DNA of 64,000 bases from Branchiostoma lanceolatum (Eukaryota; Chordata; Leptocardii; Amphioxiformes; Branchiostomatidae), in the NCBI RefSeq assembly GCF_035083965.1, contig NC_089727.1, forward strand, positions 18,402,769-18,466,768, in the 5' to 3' direction. The translations under genes were made by a program, and so were the position numbers. Position 1 is the first letter of the stretch, and the number at the start of each line of letters is the position of its first letter. Below the pieces are notes generated by a model that did not search any database, was not told the DNA's origin, and saw only the letters and a list, made by a program, of their open reading frames with translations. Positions 1 through 9,300 of the stretch are shown here, piece after piece.

Positions 1-1
1 T

Positions 2-3000
2 CAAGTCATTGAAGCAGGACTAGACCCCAAGCTTAAGCGCAAGTTCCTAGAGAGAGGTGGAAACCTAGAGCTAACAACCATGTTAGACATAGCAAGGGCA
101 CACGAGTCTGTGGGAAGGCAACTGCTTGAAATGACTGGGCAAGTAAACGCACTGTCAGTTGGACAGGGTAAGAAAGACACTAGCAGAACAACCCAGAGGG
201 GGCCCCACAGCACATTCCAAGGAAGGCCAAGAGACAGGCCTAGAGACGCCTGGACCACAAGGAAACCCGAGCCGAGGGCAGGGAAGAGCTGTTACAGCTG
301 TGGCAGACAGGGTCATATCTCCAAGGATACGGCCTGCCCGGCTAGAGGAAAAACATGCAGCCAGTGTGGGAAAATGAATCACTTCAAGGCAGTGTGTAGG
401 GGCAAGAGAGGTCAGACACAGAGGAAGTCAAACACAAACCAGGTGGAGCAGTCTGCAGATTATGTTTTCGGTGTACAGAAAGGAAGACAAGGGGACGGTA
501 CAGTAACCCTGAAGGTAGGAGGAGTGATCTTACAAGAGGTGTTGATCGACTCAGGGGCTACCTGTAATATCTTAAGCAAAGATACATGGGAGAGCATGAA
601 GAACCAGCAAGTAAAAGTCTGGGACCAACATAAGAACTGTCGGAAACTCTATCCGTATGGAAGCAACACGGCACTACCAACGTTAGGCACGTTCACCACA
701 AGCGTACTGTGTCCCAGCAACGGGGTCAGTACAGAAGGAGTCTTCGTCGTATTAGATGGCCCAGGGAGAGACCTGTTAGGGAAGAAGACGGCCGAGAAGC
801 TGATGGTTCTGCAAGTTGGACAAATGCAGAAGGACCGGGTGAACAACTTACAAGAGGGCCTAACTCCAAACGAACGTAACAAGTACAAGGACGCATTTAC
901 AGGAGTAGGACTCCTAAAGGGACATGAAGTAACCCTGCACATCGACGAGACGGTGAGACCTGTTGCGCAATCACTGAGACGTGTCCCGTACGGACTAAGA
1001 GACAAGGTGGATGAGAAGCTGGACCAGTTATTGGAGCTAGACATCATCGAAGCCGTACCTGAAGAACCGACAGGTTGGGTTTCACCACTGGTGGTGGTAC
1101 CGAAGGCAGACGGAGACATTCGCATATGCGTGGATATGCGACGTGCAAATGAAGCCATCGTGCGGGAGAGACAGCCGATACCGACGGTAGAAGATATCCT
1201 GCATGACCTCAGCGGGAGTACAGTGTTTTCCAAGCTGGATTTGAAGTGGGGTTTCCATCAGGTGCCGTTAAAGGAGGAAAGCCGCCACATTACGACGTTC
1301 GTGACGCACCGAGGCCTGTATCGGTACAAGCGGCTGATGTTTGGGATCTCATCAGCTCCGGAGAAATACCAGCAATTGGTCAAAGAAGTACTCCGCGGAT
1401 GTGAGGGAGTCAAGAACATCGCAGACGACGTCATCGTCCACGGGAGAGGTGATGAAGAGCACGACAAGAGGCTACATCACGCGCTGGACAAGATACAGCA
1501 AGCCGGTTTAACGGTAAACCCTGGCAAGTGCCTGTTCCGAGTGCCAAAGCTAACGTTCTTCGGACACGTAGTGACTCCAGACGGTGTCAATCCGAGCGAG
1601 GAGAAGGTAGCAGCCATCAGAGAGGCAGAAGCACCAAAGACGGTCGGAGAAGTAAGATCGTTCTTAGGCTTAGTCCATTACGTGGCCAAGTTCATACCTA
1701 ACCTCGCGACCATGACCGAGCCGTTGCAGAAGTTAACGCGCAAGGGAGTCGAGTTCAAGTGGAGCTCAGAGCAGCAGAAGAGTTTCGAGAAGCTGAAAGA
1801 GCTGATAACGAGTACGGAGACGTTGGCGTACTTCAGCCCCACAGGGAAGACGCGCATCGTGGCAGACGCGTCGCCTGTAGGATTGGGAGCTGTGCTGTTA
1901 CAGCTGCAAGACGAGGCATGGCGTGTGATCGCATACGCATCCCGACAGCTGTCAGAAGTAGAGCGACGCTACAGTCAGACGGAGAAGGAAGCGCTAGCCC
2001 TCGTGTGGGCATGCGAACGGTTTCATCTATACACGTTCGGACGGGAGTTCGAGTTGGAGACGGATCACCGTCCACTGGAACACATATACGCAACTAAGTC
2101 GAAGCCATCATTTCGCGTGGAAAGGTGGGTGCTGAGACTACAGGCTTACCCATATAAAGTCGTTTATCGTCCCGGGAAGACCAACATCGCTGACGCGCTA
2201 TCGCGGCTCAACAACAGCAAGTCAAGGGACAAGTCAAGTGAGAACTATGACTATGTTAGAAGCGTGGTGGAGGCGAGCACGCCAGTCAGTCTAACACCAC
2301 GCGAGATAGAACGGGCATCGGGAGAAGACCCTGAGCTGAGACAGGTCAGGAGGTGTATCCAAACAGGACAGTGGGACGAATGTCAAGTGATGTCCTACCG
2401 TCATGTGAAGACAGAACTGAGCACATATGGGCAGCTCATACTACGCGGGACGAGAATCGTGATTCCGCAGGTTTTGAGGAAGACCGTCGTGCAGTTAGCG
2501 CACGAAGGGCACCAGGGCATCCAGAAAACGAAGAACCGACTGAGGACCAAGGTTTGGTGGCCCAAAATGGAAGCAGATGCAGAGGCAGTGTGCAAACGCT
2601 GTCACGGGTGCCAGGTAGTCAGCGAGCAGACACCGCCAGAACCAATGGCACGAGTAATGCCGCCAACAGGCGCATGGCAAGCCTGTGGAGCAGATCTGTT
2701 GGGACCGCTACCAACAGGGGAGACTGTCTTAGTCGTTGTGGATTACTACAGTCGTTTTTACGAGGTTGCCATCATGAAGTCAACGTCAAGCCGAAAGGTC
2801 ATCGAAGCATTGGAGGTTATCTTCGCAAGATTTGGAAATCCATGCTCTCTACGTACTGACAACGGTCCACAGTTCGTTAGCGCAGAGTTCGCCGAGTTTC
2901 TACGAGAGCAGGGGATACAGCATCAACGAACAACGCCGCTGTGGCCGCAAGCCAACGGCGAAGTCGAGAGACAGAACCGTACACTTATGAAGGCGATCAA

Positions 3001-3595
3001 AGTGTCGAGAGTGGAAGGGAAAGACTGGAGGCGAGAGATTCTTAAACATATCCAAGCCTACAGGTCCACCCCGCAAGCAACTACAGGAGAAACTCCATAC
3101 AAGCTGATGTTTGGGAGAGAAATGAGATCTAAGTTGCCCGAGTTGCCAAGAGAACCAAAGCTGGTAAACGAAGAAGTGCGAGACCGAGACTTTGAGAGGA
3201 AAACCGCAGGGAAGGACTACGCTGATGCGAAAAGACAAGCGAAGGAAAGTACTCTACAGCCGGGCGATCGTGTGTTGGTGAAGCAGGAGAAGAGAGACAA
3301 ATTCTCCACGCAATACGAAGCAACTCCATATGAAGTGATCGAACGAGACAGAGGGGAAGTCACAGTTCGTGACCCGGACGGGAAAGTGAAAAAGAGAAAC
3401 GTTTCCTTTATGAAGAAATACGTAGCGGAAGAGGCAGCGACAACGACAACGGGTGAAGAAACAACCTGCGACGAGACTACGTGTGAGGAAATGTCAACAA
3501 CACCAGACAAGAAAGCAGAGACTGAAACAAAGACAGGCAGTTACGTAACGCGATCGGGGCGAGTTGTAAAACCACCCGAGAGACTGAACTTATAA
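2..3595 (+). CDS. gypsy gag-pol polyprotein (5'-partial)
   Basis: The frame is already open at base 2, so the left edge cuts the gag region. Counting from the first internal Met (position 80), two CCHC-type zinc knuckles lie near residues 71-107, the retropepsin motif DSGA near 157, the RT catalytic box (ADD) near 450, then RNase H, then integrase with an HHCC-like zinc module and a DDE core. No chromodomain is recognised at the C terminus. Gag and pol are fused in one frame, as in several gypsy lineages. It is a mobile-element protein, not a host gene. Confidence 0.9.
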   Translation, partial: QVIEAGLDPKLKRKFLERGGNLELTTMLDIARAHESVGRQLLEMTGQVNALSVGQGKKDTSRTTQRGPHSTFQGRPRDRPRDAWTTRKPEPRAGKSCYSCGRQGHISKDTACPARGKTCSQCGKMNHFKAVCRGKRGQTQRKSNTNQVEQSADYVFGVQKGRQGDGTVTLKVGGVILQEVLIDSGATCNILSKDTWESMKNQQVKVWDQHKNCRKLYPYGSNTALPTLGTFTTSVLCPSNGVSTEGVFVVLDGPGRDLLGKKTAEKLMVLQVGQMQKDRVNNLQEGLTPNERNKYKDAFTGVGLLKGHEVTLHIDETVRPVAQSLRRVPYGLRDKVDEKLDQLLELDIIEAVPEEPTGWVSPLVVVPKADGDIRICVDMRRANEAIVRERQPIPTVEDILHDLSGSTVFSKLDLKWGFHQVPLKEESRHITTFVTHRGLYRYKRLMFGISSAPEKYQQLVKEVLRGCEGVKNIADDVIVHGRGDEEHDKRLHHALDKIQQAGLTVNPGKCLFRVPKLTFFGHVVTPDGVNPSEEKVAAIREAEAPKTVGEVRSFLGLVHYVAKFIPNLATMTEPLQKLTRKGVEFKWSSEQQKSFEKLKELITSTETLAYFSPTGKTRIVADASPVGLGAVLLQLQDEAWRVIAYASRQLSEVERRYSQTEKEALALVWACERFHLYTFGREFELETDHRPLEHIYATKSKPSFRVERWVLRLQAYPYKVVYRPGKTNIADALSRLNNSKSRDKSSENYDYVRSVVEASTPVSLTPREIERASGEDPELRQVRRCIQTGQWDECQVMSYRHVKTELSTYGQLILRGTRIVIPQVLRKTVVQLAHEGHQGIQKTKNRLRTKVWWPKMEADAEAVCKRCHGCQVVSEQTPPEPMARVMPPTGAWQACGADLLGPLPTGETVLVVVDYYSRFYEVAIMKSTSSRKVIEALEVIFARFGNPCSLRTDNGPQFVSAEFAEFLREQGIQHQRTTPLWPQANGEVERQNRTLMKAIKVSRVEGKDWRREILKHIQAYRSTPQATTGETPYKLMFGREMRSKLPELPREPKLVNEEVRDRDFERKTAGKDYADAKRQAKESTLQPGDRVLVKQEKRDKFSTQYEATPYEVIERDRGEVTVRDPDGKVKKRNVSFMKKYVAEEAATTTTGEETTCDETTCEEMSTTPDKKAETETKTGSYVTRSGRVVKPPERLNL

Positions 3596-3793
3596 TGAGT
3601 AGAAGGAACGAAATAAACTCCACGATCCAGGAAAGAATACGGACAATGAATACGGAAATGGACTGTCTAGTATAAAGCTTAAGTTTGAAGCATAGTTGAT
3701 AATGCATGGAATTAACAAGTAGCAGTAATTGAGTAATGCATGAGTTTGATAGTTTATATACATTGTATAATGCATGTCTGAGGAAAGGAGGGA

Positions 3794-4040
3794 TGTAGTG
3801 ATGTGAAACATGTGATACTTTATATTGGCCACTCTAATCCTAGTAACTCTACACCGGATGCAGTCAAACCCTCCTACCAGATGTAGACGCAGTTGGCAAC
3901 AGAATACACTAGTGAGCAGACGTGCTTGTGTGTGTGTGCTCCTTGGGAAGCTTACATCGGGGATAGAAGTTTAGTGGCGAGTGTTTTGCAAGAATCATCT
4001 TACCGCGCATAGGAGCCGCTGCACAGTATTTTCCATTACA
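3794..4040 (+). repeat. 3' LTR of the gypsy element
   Basis: The segment begins TGTAGTG and ends CATTACA, an imperfect inverted pair with TG...CA ends as LTRs have. It is immediately preceded by a purine tract (3781-3793) that would prime plus-strand synthesis. The partner LTR is outside the window, so the boundary rests on the TG/CA ends and the tract. Confidence 0.7.
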
Positions 4041-4256
4041 ATGAACAGAAAAATTCGAATGCCGGGTTTGGAATCTATGAAGTCCTGTTCATAAGACAAA
4101 GGCCTTGTATATATTAAATGAATATTTAAAAATAACAAATATGAAATATTTCTTTATTTATTAATGAAAAAATGATATTCATAAATATGATATTGATAGA
4201 TTAATATAATATCAATATATATTTTTGATATTCAATATCTAAAAAGAAAAAAAAAA

Positions 4257-4326
4257 TCCATGCACGGACACGAACCCGGATCTTCTGGGTCCGAAGTGCT
4301 TCGCGTTGCCAGATGGGCCAAGCTGC
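4257..4326 (-). pseudogene. tRNA-Arg-like pseudogene or SINE head
   Basis: On the minus strand an A-box-like stretch (TGGCCCATCTGG), a loop CTTCGGA with a TCG anticodon, and a B box (GGGTTCGTGTCC) follow at tRNA spacing. They end in a long T run that would terminate Pol III. The 3' half fits tRNA-Arg(UCG), but the 5' side of the anticodon stem does not pair. It is therefore a degenerate tRNA or tRNA-derived SINE head, not a working tRNA. Confidence 0.5.
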
Positions 4327-5325
4327 GGTACGTAACTCATCACCCTGTAAGTAATGCTATAACCTCACTATATGGTATCATTTATGCCGATTTTTGGTCG
4401 TTTTCTTGACGAAATCATTTTTTTTCTTCTGCAATCTTGTGGAATAGATGTAATATGGTCATTTTTCAGGATATCAAAGTCTGAAACCACAATGCAATGA
4501 TATTTCCAAACAGTTGTAGCAGTTACATGCGGTCGCCCTCCTGTGTGTCATGCAAATGTAGCCTGCCTGCCTTTTCGTGCTCCCTTGCTATATAAGGCAA
4601 CGGCTATACAAGGATTTGGGAACGTATTGCTATATAAGGTCTTATTGTGTGCGACACAGTGTTGAACCAAGCTTCCTTGCTTCCTGCCTGCCTGCAAGGT
4701 AAAAGCCAGGACATTGCGTTCCGGCGCGAAGGCGCCGAAACGCAAAAAATACACAATTTTGAAATCTCCAAACAATCTGCCAAATGTTGTTGACAGGGTA
4801 ATGTTAACTTTGTTTTTTCAATAATGTTGACCTGTTTTTATACAGCCAGGTCTAAGTGTTTCATTGACTACTGTACTATGTATGTCATTTATTGCTATTT
4901 TGAGCAAGCTTGTTCATTTTGTACTCAACTGGCACGTCTCTGACTGAGACCGTGCATATGTAGCCTCTACCAGGCCCCGCAGATGGCTGGGAAAATAGTA
5001 GAAATTGGCCAAATAGAGTGAATATTATGCTAAGGGAGTTGGCTATGGAGAGAGGGTCCAATATACCATCCTAACTGGGCCTGCGAATGAAACCCTCGAT
5101 GGCCAAACTCCCCTGGCAAATATTCTCCCTAAAGCCAGCGCGGTTAGTGTGGTAGAGACTAATGCATATGGAGCGTTGTGTAACACGACTAAAACTGTGT
5201 AATATTGTTGTTTTTATTTTGAGGTAGAATAGTGAACAAGTCAATTTGTTTTGTTACTAAAACAGCCTTAGGTTATTGTACGATGTATTATCCAATATGT
5301 AACCCTCTCTTTTCTTCCAAAACAG
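4327..5325. other. RFC3 last intron, non-coding
   Basis: No coding exon was found between the gypsy element and the RFC3 last exon. The stretch 4135-4255 is very AT-rich. A possible foldback DNA transposon lies at 4957-5170, and an intronic polypyrimidine tract with acceptor CAG precedes 5326. Confidence 0.6.
4957..5170. mobile_element. MITE-like element with TAGCCTCTACCA ends
   Basis: The left end reads GCATATGTAGCCTCTACCA and the right end carries the inverted form (TGGTAGAGACTAATGCATA). This gives imperfect terminal inverted repeats around about 210 bp with no coding capacity. A target-site duplication was not resolved. Confidence 0.45.
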
Positions 5326-5517
5326 GGTCTGTTAACGGAGTTGATTGACAGCTGTGATGGCCAGCTGAAGGCGGAGGTTACCCAGTGGGCGGCGTACTAC
5401 GAACATCGGCTCCAGCTCGGATCCAAGTCCATCTACCACCTTGAGGCTTTCGTGGCCAAGTTCATGTCTATTTACAAGAAGTTCCTGGACGAAGGAATGG
5501 CGGCCATGATGTTGTAA
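5326..5517 (+). CDS. RFC3: RFC3 C-terminal exon (replication factor C subunit 3)
   Basis: This is the last coding exon of the clamp-loader subunit RFC3, part of the RFC1-5 complex that loads PCNA onto primer-template junctions. A CAG acceptor precedes 5326, and the frame gives 63 codons then TAA. The peptide starts GLLTELIDSCDGQL and includes AAYYEHRLQLGSK and YHLEAFVAKFMSIYKKF. By recollection this matches the human RFC3 C terminus nearly residue for residue and begins at an equivalent point in the protein. The region is the helical collar domain that holds the clamp-loader subunits together. Upstream exons lie left of the window, and a gypsy element sits in the preceding intron. Identification is strong despite the short length. 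Confidence 0.93.
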   Translation, partial: GLLTELIDSCDGQLKAEVTQWAAYYEHRLQLGSKSIYHLEAFVAKFMSIYKKFLDEGMAAMML

Positions 5518-5652
5518 CCTCAAGGTCATGATAGCCGAAATACTGTACATAGTGTCAAGGTCATGATGTTGAATTGTAGGTTACTATGAGATATGGAACA
5601 GTATATCTTTGCCTTCAGTCATCATTTTTTGTCCCCCAAAAAAAGATTTACT

Positions 5653-5658
5653 AATAAA
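5653..5658 (+). promoter_or_regulatory. RFC3 polyadenylation signal
   Basis: Canonical AATAAA 136 bases after the RFC3 stop codon. A second AATAAA lies at 5813-5818. Confidence 0.65.
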
Positions 5659-5843
5659 GACTTGATTTTGAACTTGACCTCTTTGTGGTACAATGTAAGG
5701 ACTTTTTTGAATCCGTATTTTGTATATTTAAAGTAATACTGAGCTTGAATGCTATGAAAAGACCAACGTGTGAACTCAAGCGTACAAATATACTGGAAGT
5801 CTGAAACATACAAATAAAGGCAAAAAAACATTTGTAGAAAAAG

Positions 5844-5849
5844 TTTATT
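5844..5849 (-). promoter_or_regulatory. candidate DELE1 polyadenylation signal
   Basis: AATAAA on the minus strand (TTTATT on plus), about 490 bases beyond the DELE1 stop. RFC3 and DELE1 are therefore convergent with almost touching 3' ends. Confidence 0.5.
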
Positions 5850-6224
5850 TACATCAGATGAACAATAGCAATGATATGTAAAGACAACTCCCCTGCTAAC
5901 TTTGATTAAACTGAAGTGAAAACAATTATTGCAAGTGTTAGAGTGAGTTTTCTTACAATCAAATCTTACATCACCCCTTACCCTTTAAAAATGTAATAGT
6001 CATGATCATATTGTTCTTGTAAGGGTAGGTAGCAAGAAGTACCGTTTCTTTATCATGTAACTCAACATCAATCCAACATCCGGTGTCAAATAGCTATTCT
6101 CAAAATGCATGTGCACCAAACATCCTACAAAATATTTACATAGTCTACTCCAGTTATGATCATGCACATCTACAGTCTGTTATATACAGTTTGTCGGATT
6201 CTGTCTGTTGTACATACATGTAAA

Positions 6225-6290
6225 CCAGGTAGGACTGGGTCTATGGGACAGCATACCTAGGTAAGACTGGGTCTATGGGACAGTTTAACT
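6225..6290. repeat. two copies of the DELE1 exon-8-junction repeat unit
   Basis: Two near copies of a roughly 32 bp unit (core ACTGGGTCTATGGGACAG) that is abundant at 8240-8590. They lie in the putative DELE1 3' UTR. Confidence 0.6.
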
Positions 6291-6340
6291 CAATGTTTTG
6301 CTACCTAGTAATTCTAGAAACATTTTATTTTCTACTAAGT

Positions 6341-9300
6341 TCAGCTCACAGCCAGTTGGACAGGTTTTGCTGTTGTTTGTCCCACATGTCGGGCCCTATA
6401 CCTGTCCATGTAGAACCTGCCATGGCTGGCTGTCCCAAAGTCATTATGGCTGTCCTCTCCAAGGTCATGATGGCTGGGTTCCCCAAGGTCACTATGGCTG
6501 TCTTTTATAAAGTCATCATTGCTGTCCTCTCCAAGGTCAGAATGGTTAATCTCCCCAAGGTCATAATGGCTGACTTTTCTAAAGTCATCTTTGTTGTCCT
6601 CTCCAAGGTCACTGAAGGTCATGGCAGATAAGTTGCAGGGTAGAACTTCAACAGACTCCTTGGGAAAGATAGACCCCTCAGATTTTATATCCTCAATGCA
6701 TGTATGTCTCTCAGTCGGTGAGGGTGATTGTTGAGATGTCTGAATGTCTGGGACATTTTTGTCTATTGCTTGAGTTGAAGGTTGGATGACTTGTGAGGAA
6801 GTCTCTGGTTTGTCTTCAAGTGCAGAAACCATCTTGTGTGATCTCTCCCGAAATCCTGCATCTCCAGTTGATCCTAGATCTAAAGGCAGATACAAAGGAC
6901 GGATTTAGAAGAAAAACGCAATTTTCTCAGATCAAGCAAGTGACAAAGTGAAGACAACATTCTAACATATTAGTCTCTTCAGGTCTGCTTTAGATGTTAC
7001 ATATTTATGGCACAGTGTCAATTGCTCTGAAGAGATCTTGCCACATTAAGTTAACTCCACTTTCTCAACTATACACTACAAAACTGTTGAAGAACCAAAG
7101 CTGGCTGTTTGTTACCATGGCTCTATGTGTCATGGTAGATTTTGGGATCTGGCAGAATTAGCGATTTTAGTGGTAGAAATCGTGATCGGAGTTTCTGTTG
7201 ACCAAGACTGGTAGACTCGCCAATTTTCTGACAGAGATCCTGATCGTGATCTCTCAACAGAGACGTGGATCGCAATCGCTACCAGTGGAATCTCCGAGCC
7301 TGACAGATCTCAATCTTCTTTACCCTGATATACACATGTTTTTCTGTCTCCCTACATACATGTAACTGCCCCCCTCCCACAATTACATTACCCCCCTCCC
7401 CCCTTCTGCATACAGACCTCCCTGTAGGACAGCCAGGTTGTGAGCTGCCTGTGTGTGGCCAGCAGCAGCAGCTGACATGTACAGCTCCACAGCTCGGGTT
7501 AGGTCCCTCTCCACACCCCCTCCCCCACACACATGTACCCCCTACTCCATACCTACCTCCCTGTAGGGCAGCCAGGTTGTGATGAGCTGCCTGTGTGTGG
7601 CCAGCAGCAGCAGCTGACATGTACAGCTCCACAGATCGAGTTAGGTCCCTCTCCACACCCCCTCCCCCACACACATGTACCCCCTACTCCATACCTACCT
7701 CCCTGTAGGGCAGCCAGGTTGTGAGCTGCCTGTGTGTGGCCAGCAGCAGCAGCTGACATGTACAGGTCCACCGCTTGGGTTAGGTCCCTCTCCACACCCC
7801 CTTCTCTACACACACATGTACCCCTTACTCCATACATACCTCCCTGTAGGACAGCCAGGTTGTGAGCTGCCTGTGTGTGACCAGCAGCGGCAGCTGACAT
7901 GTACAGCTCCACAGCTCGGGTTAGGTCCCTCTCCACACCCCAGCCTCGCTCGTAACAAACACCCAGGTGGTACTGAGAACTCTCGTGCTGGACGGAATAA
8001 AGCTGGGTTAGTACTGTACATCTTGAAATGTTTGTGGTGGTTTTATTTTATTACTGCAAAATCATGACACTGCAAAGATGTATTTTGCATTACAACTGTA
8101 CAACAAAATCACTTCTACCGCAAACCTTAAGACTGAGAAAACCTCCTTTACCCCTTACTAACGTAAAATTAAGTTGTGTCAGGACATACCTTCTGCTGTG
8201 CTGCACTGGCAAAGTGTTGGCTAGCTGTGAACATGTCTCTGTGGGGCTCCATGGTCCAGTAAACACCCAGGTAGGACTGGGCCTGCAACAAAACACACCC
8301 AGCCGGGTTAGACTGGGTCTATGAGACAACACACCCAGCTGCAGGTTAGAACGGCTCTATGATGAGAAAACACACCCATGTTAGACTGGGTCTATGAGAC
8401 AACACACCCAGGTTAGACTAGGTATATGGGACAACACACCCAGGTAATACTGGGTCTATAGCACACTAAACCCAGGTCAGAGTGGACTAAGAACACAACA
8501 CACCCATGCAAGGATTAGCCTACAATACATCAAACCCATGCCCAGGTGCATTTAAGACTGGGTCTACCATAACACACCCAGAAAAGAATCACATGCTCAC
8601 CTGTTGCACCCCCTGTGCAGCTGCCTGTTGCAGCAGACCCAGTGCCTTGTGTGTGTCCTGCTGCAGCCCCCCTCCCCCATGTAGGTACAGGGTGGCCAGG
8701 TTGTACTGTGCCCTGCCATGGCCCTGCTCAGCAGACTGTTGGTACAGCTCGGCCGCCTGCAAAACACAACAGTCTTCTCTGTCAGGATAAAACAGGACAT
8801 TTATAGATCAAAAACCCTGATAATGGTAACAATATAGAATCCTGCACACAGATTCACAACACTGCTTTTATACCATACCTTAAAATGATCAAAGGACATC
8901 AAGCTATCATTCTATGATAGTGGACTAAATATATAAAAGGTGGGCTAAGTTTGTTAATTTCTAGGCCTCTTCTGAATCTCCTCCTGGACTATTAACACTC
9001 CAAAGTATAACTGGAAATAAAGGGATATAATTGCTCATTTTGTTTAGATAAGCAACTACAGTAACAGCTATTCAGCTTTTTGTCTCACCTTGCTGAGATC
9101 TCTGTCCACCCCTCGGCCCTGTTCGTAGCAAACCCCCAGGTTGTACTGGGCCTTCGCACTGCCTGCAGCACTGGCAATCCTGTATGGGGCATAGAACATC
9201 AACATTCACACTCGCAATCTAGAAAGGACATGAAACATCAACATTCACACTCGCAATCTAGAAAGGACATGAAGCATCAACATTCACACTTGCAATGTAG

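Larger units (their letters stand above)
1..4040 (+). mobile_element. Ty3/gypsy LTR retrotransposon, right-hand part
   Basis: The element enters from the left edge, so its 5' LTR and gag start are outside the window. What is present reads gag zinc knuckles, protease, reverse transcriptase, RNase H and integrase in that order, which is the Ty3/gypsy arrangement. A purine-rich tract just before position 3794 and a short terminal repeat follow. The part in the window looks whole, with no obvious break in its coding frame. With only one LTR visible the age cannot be measured by LTR divergence; the open frame suggests a fairly recent insertion. It lies in an intron of RFC3, in the same orientation as that gene. 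Confidence 0.93.

Noticed and set aside
1759-2859. Alternative frames inside the gypsy element
   Set aside because: Shadows of the gag-pol frame with no domain content.
7553-8067. Plus-strand frames rich in proline and cysteine
   Set aside because: Antisense shadows of DELE1 exon 9 and its repeated copies.
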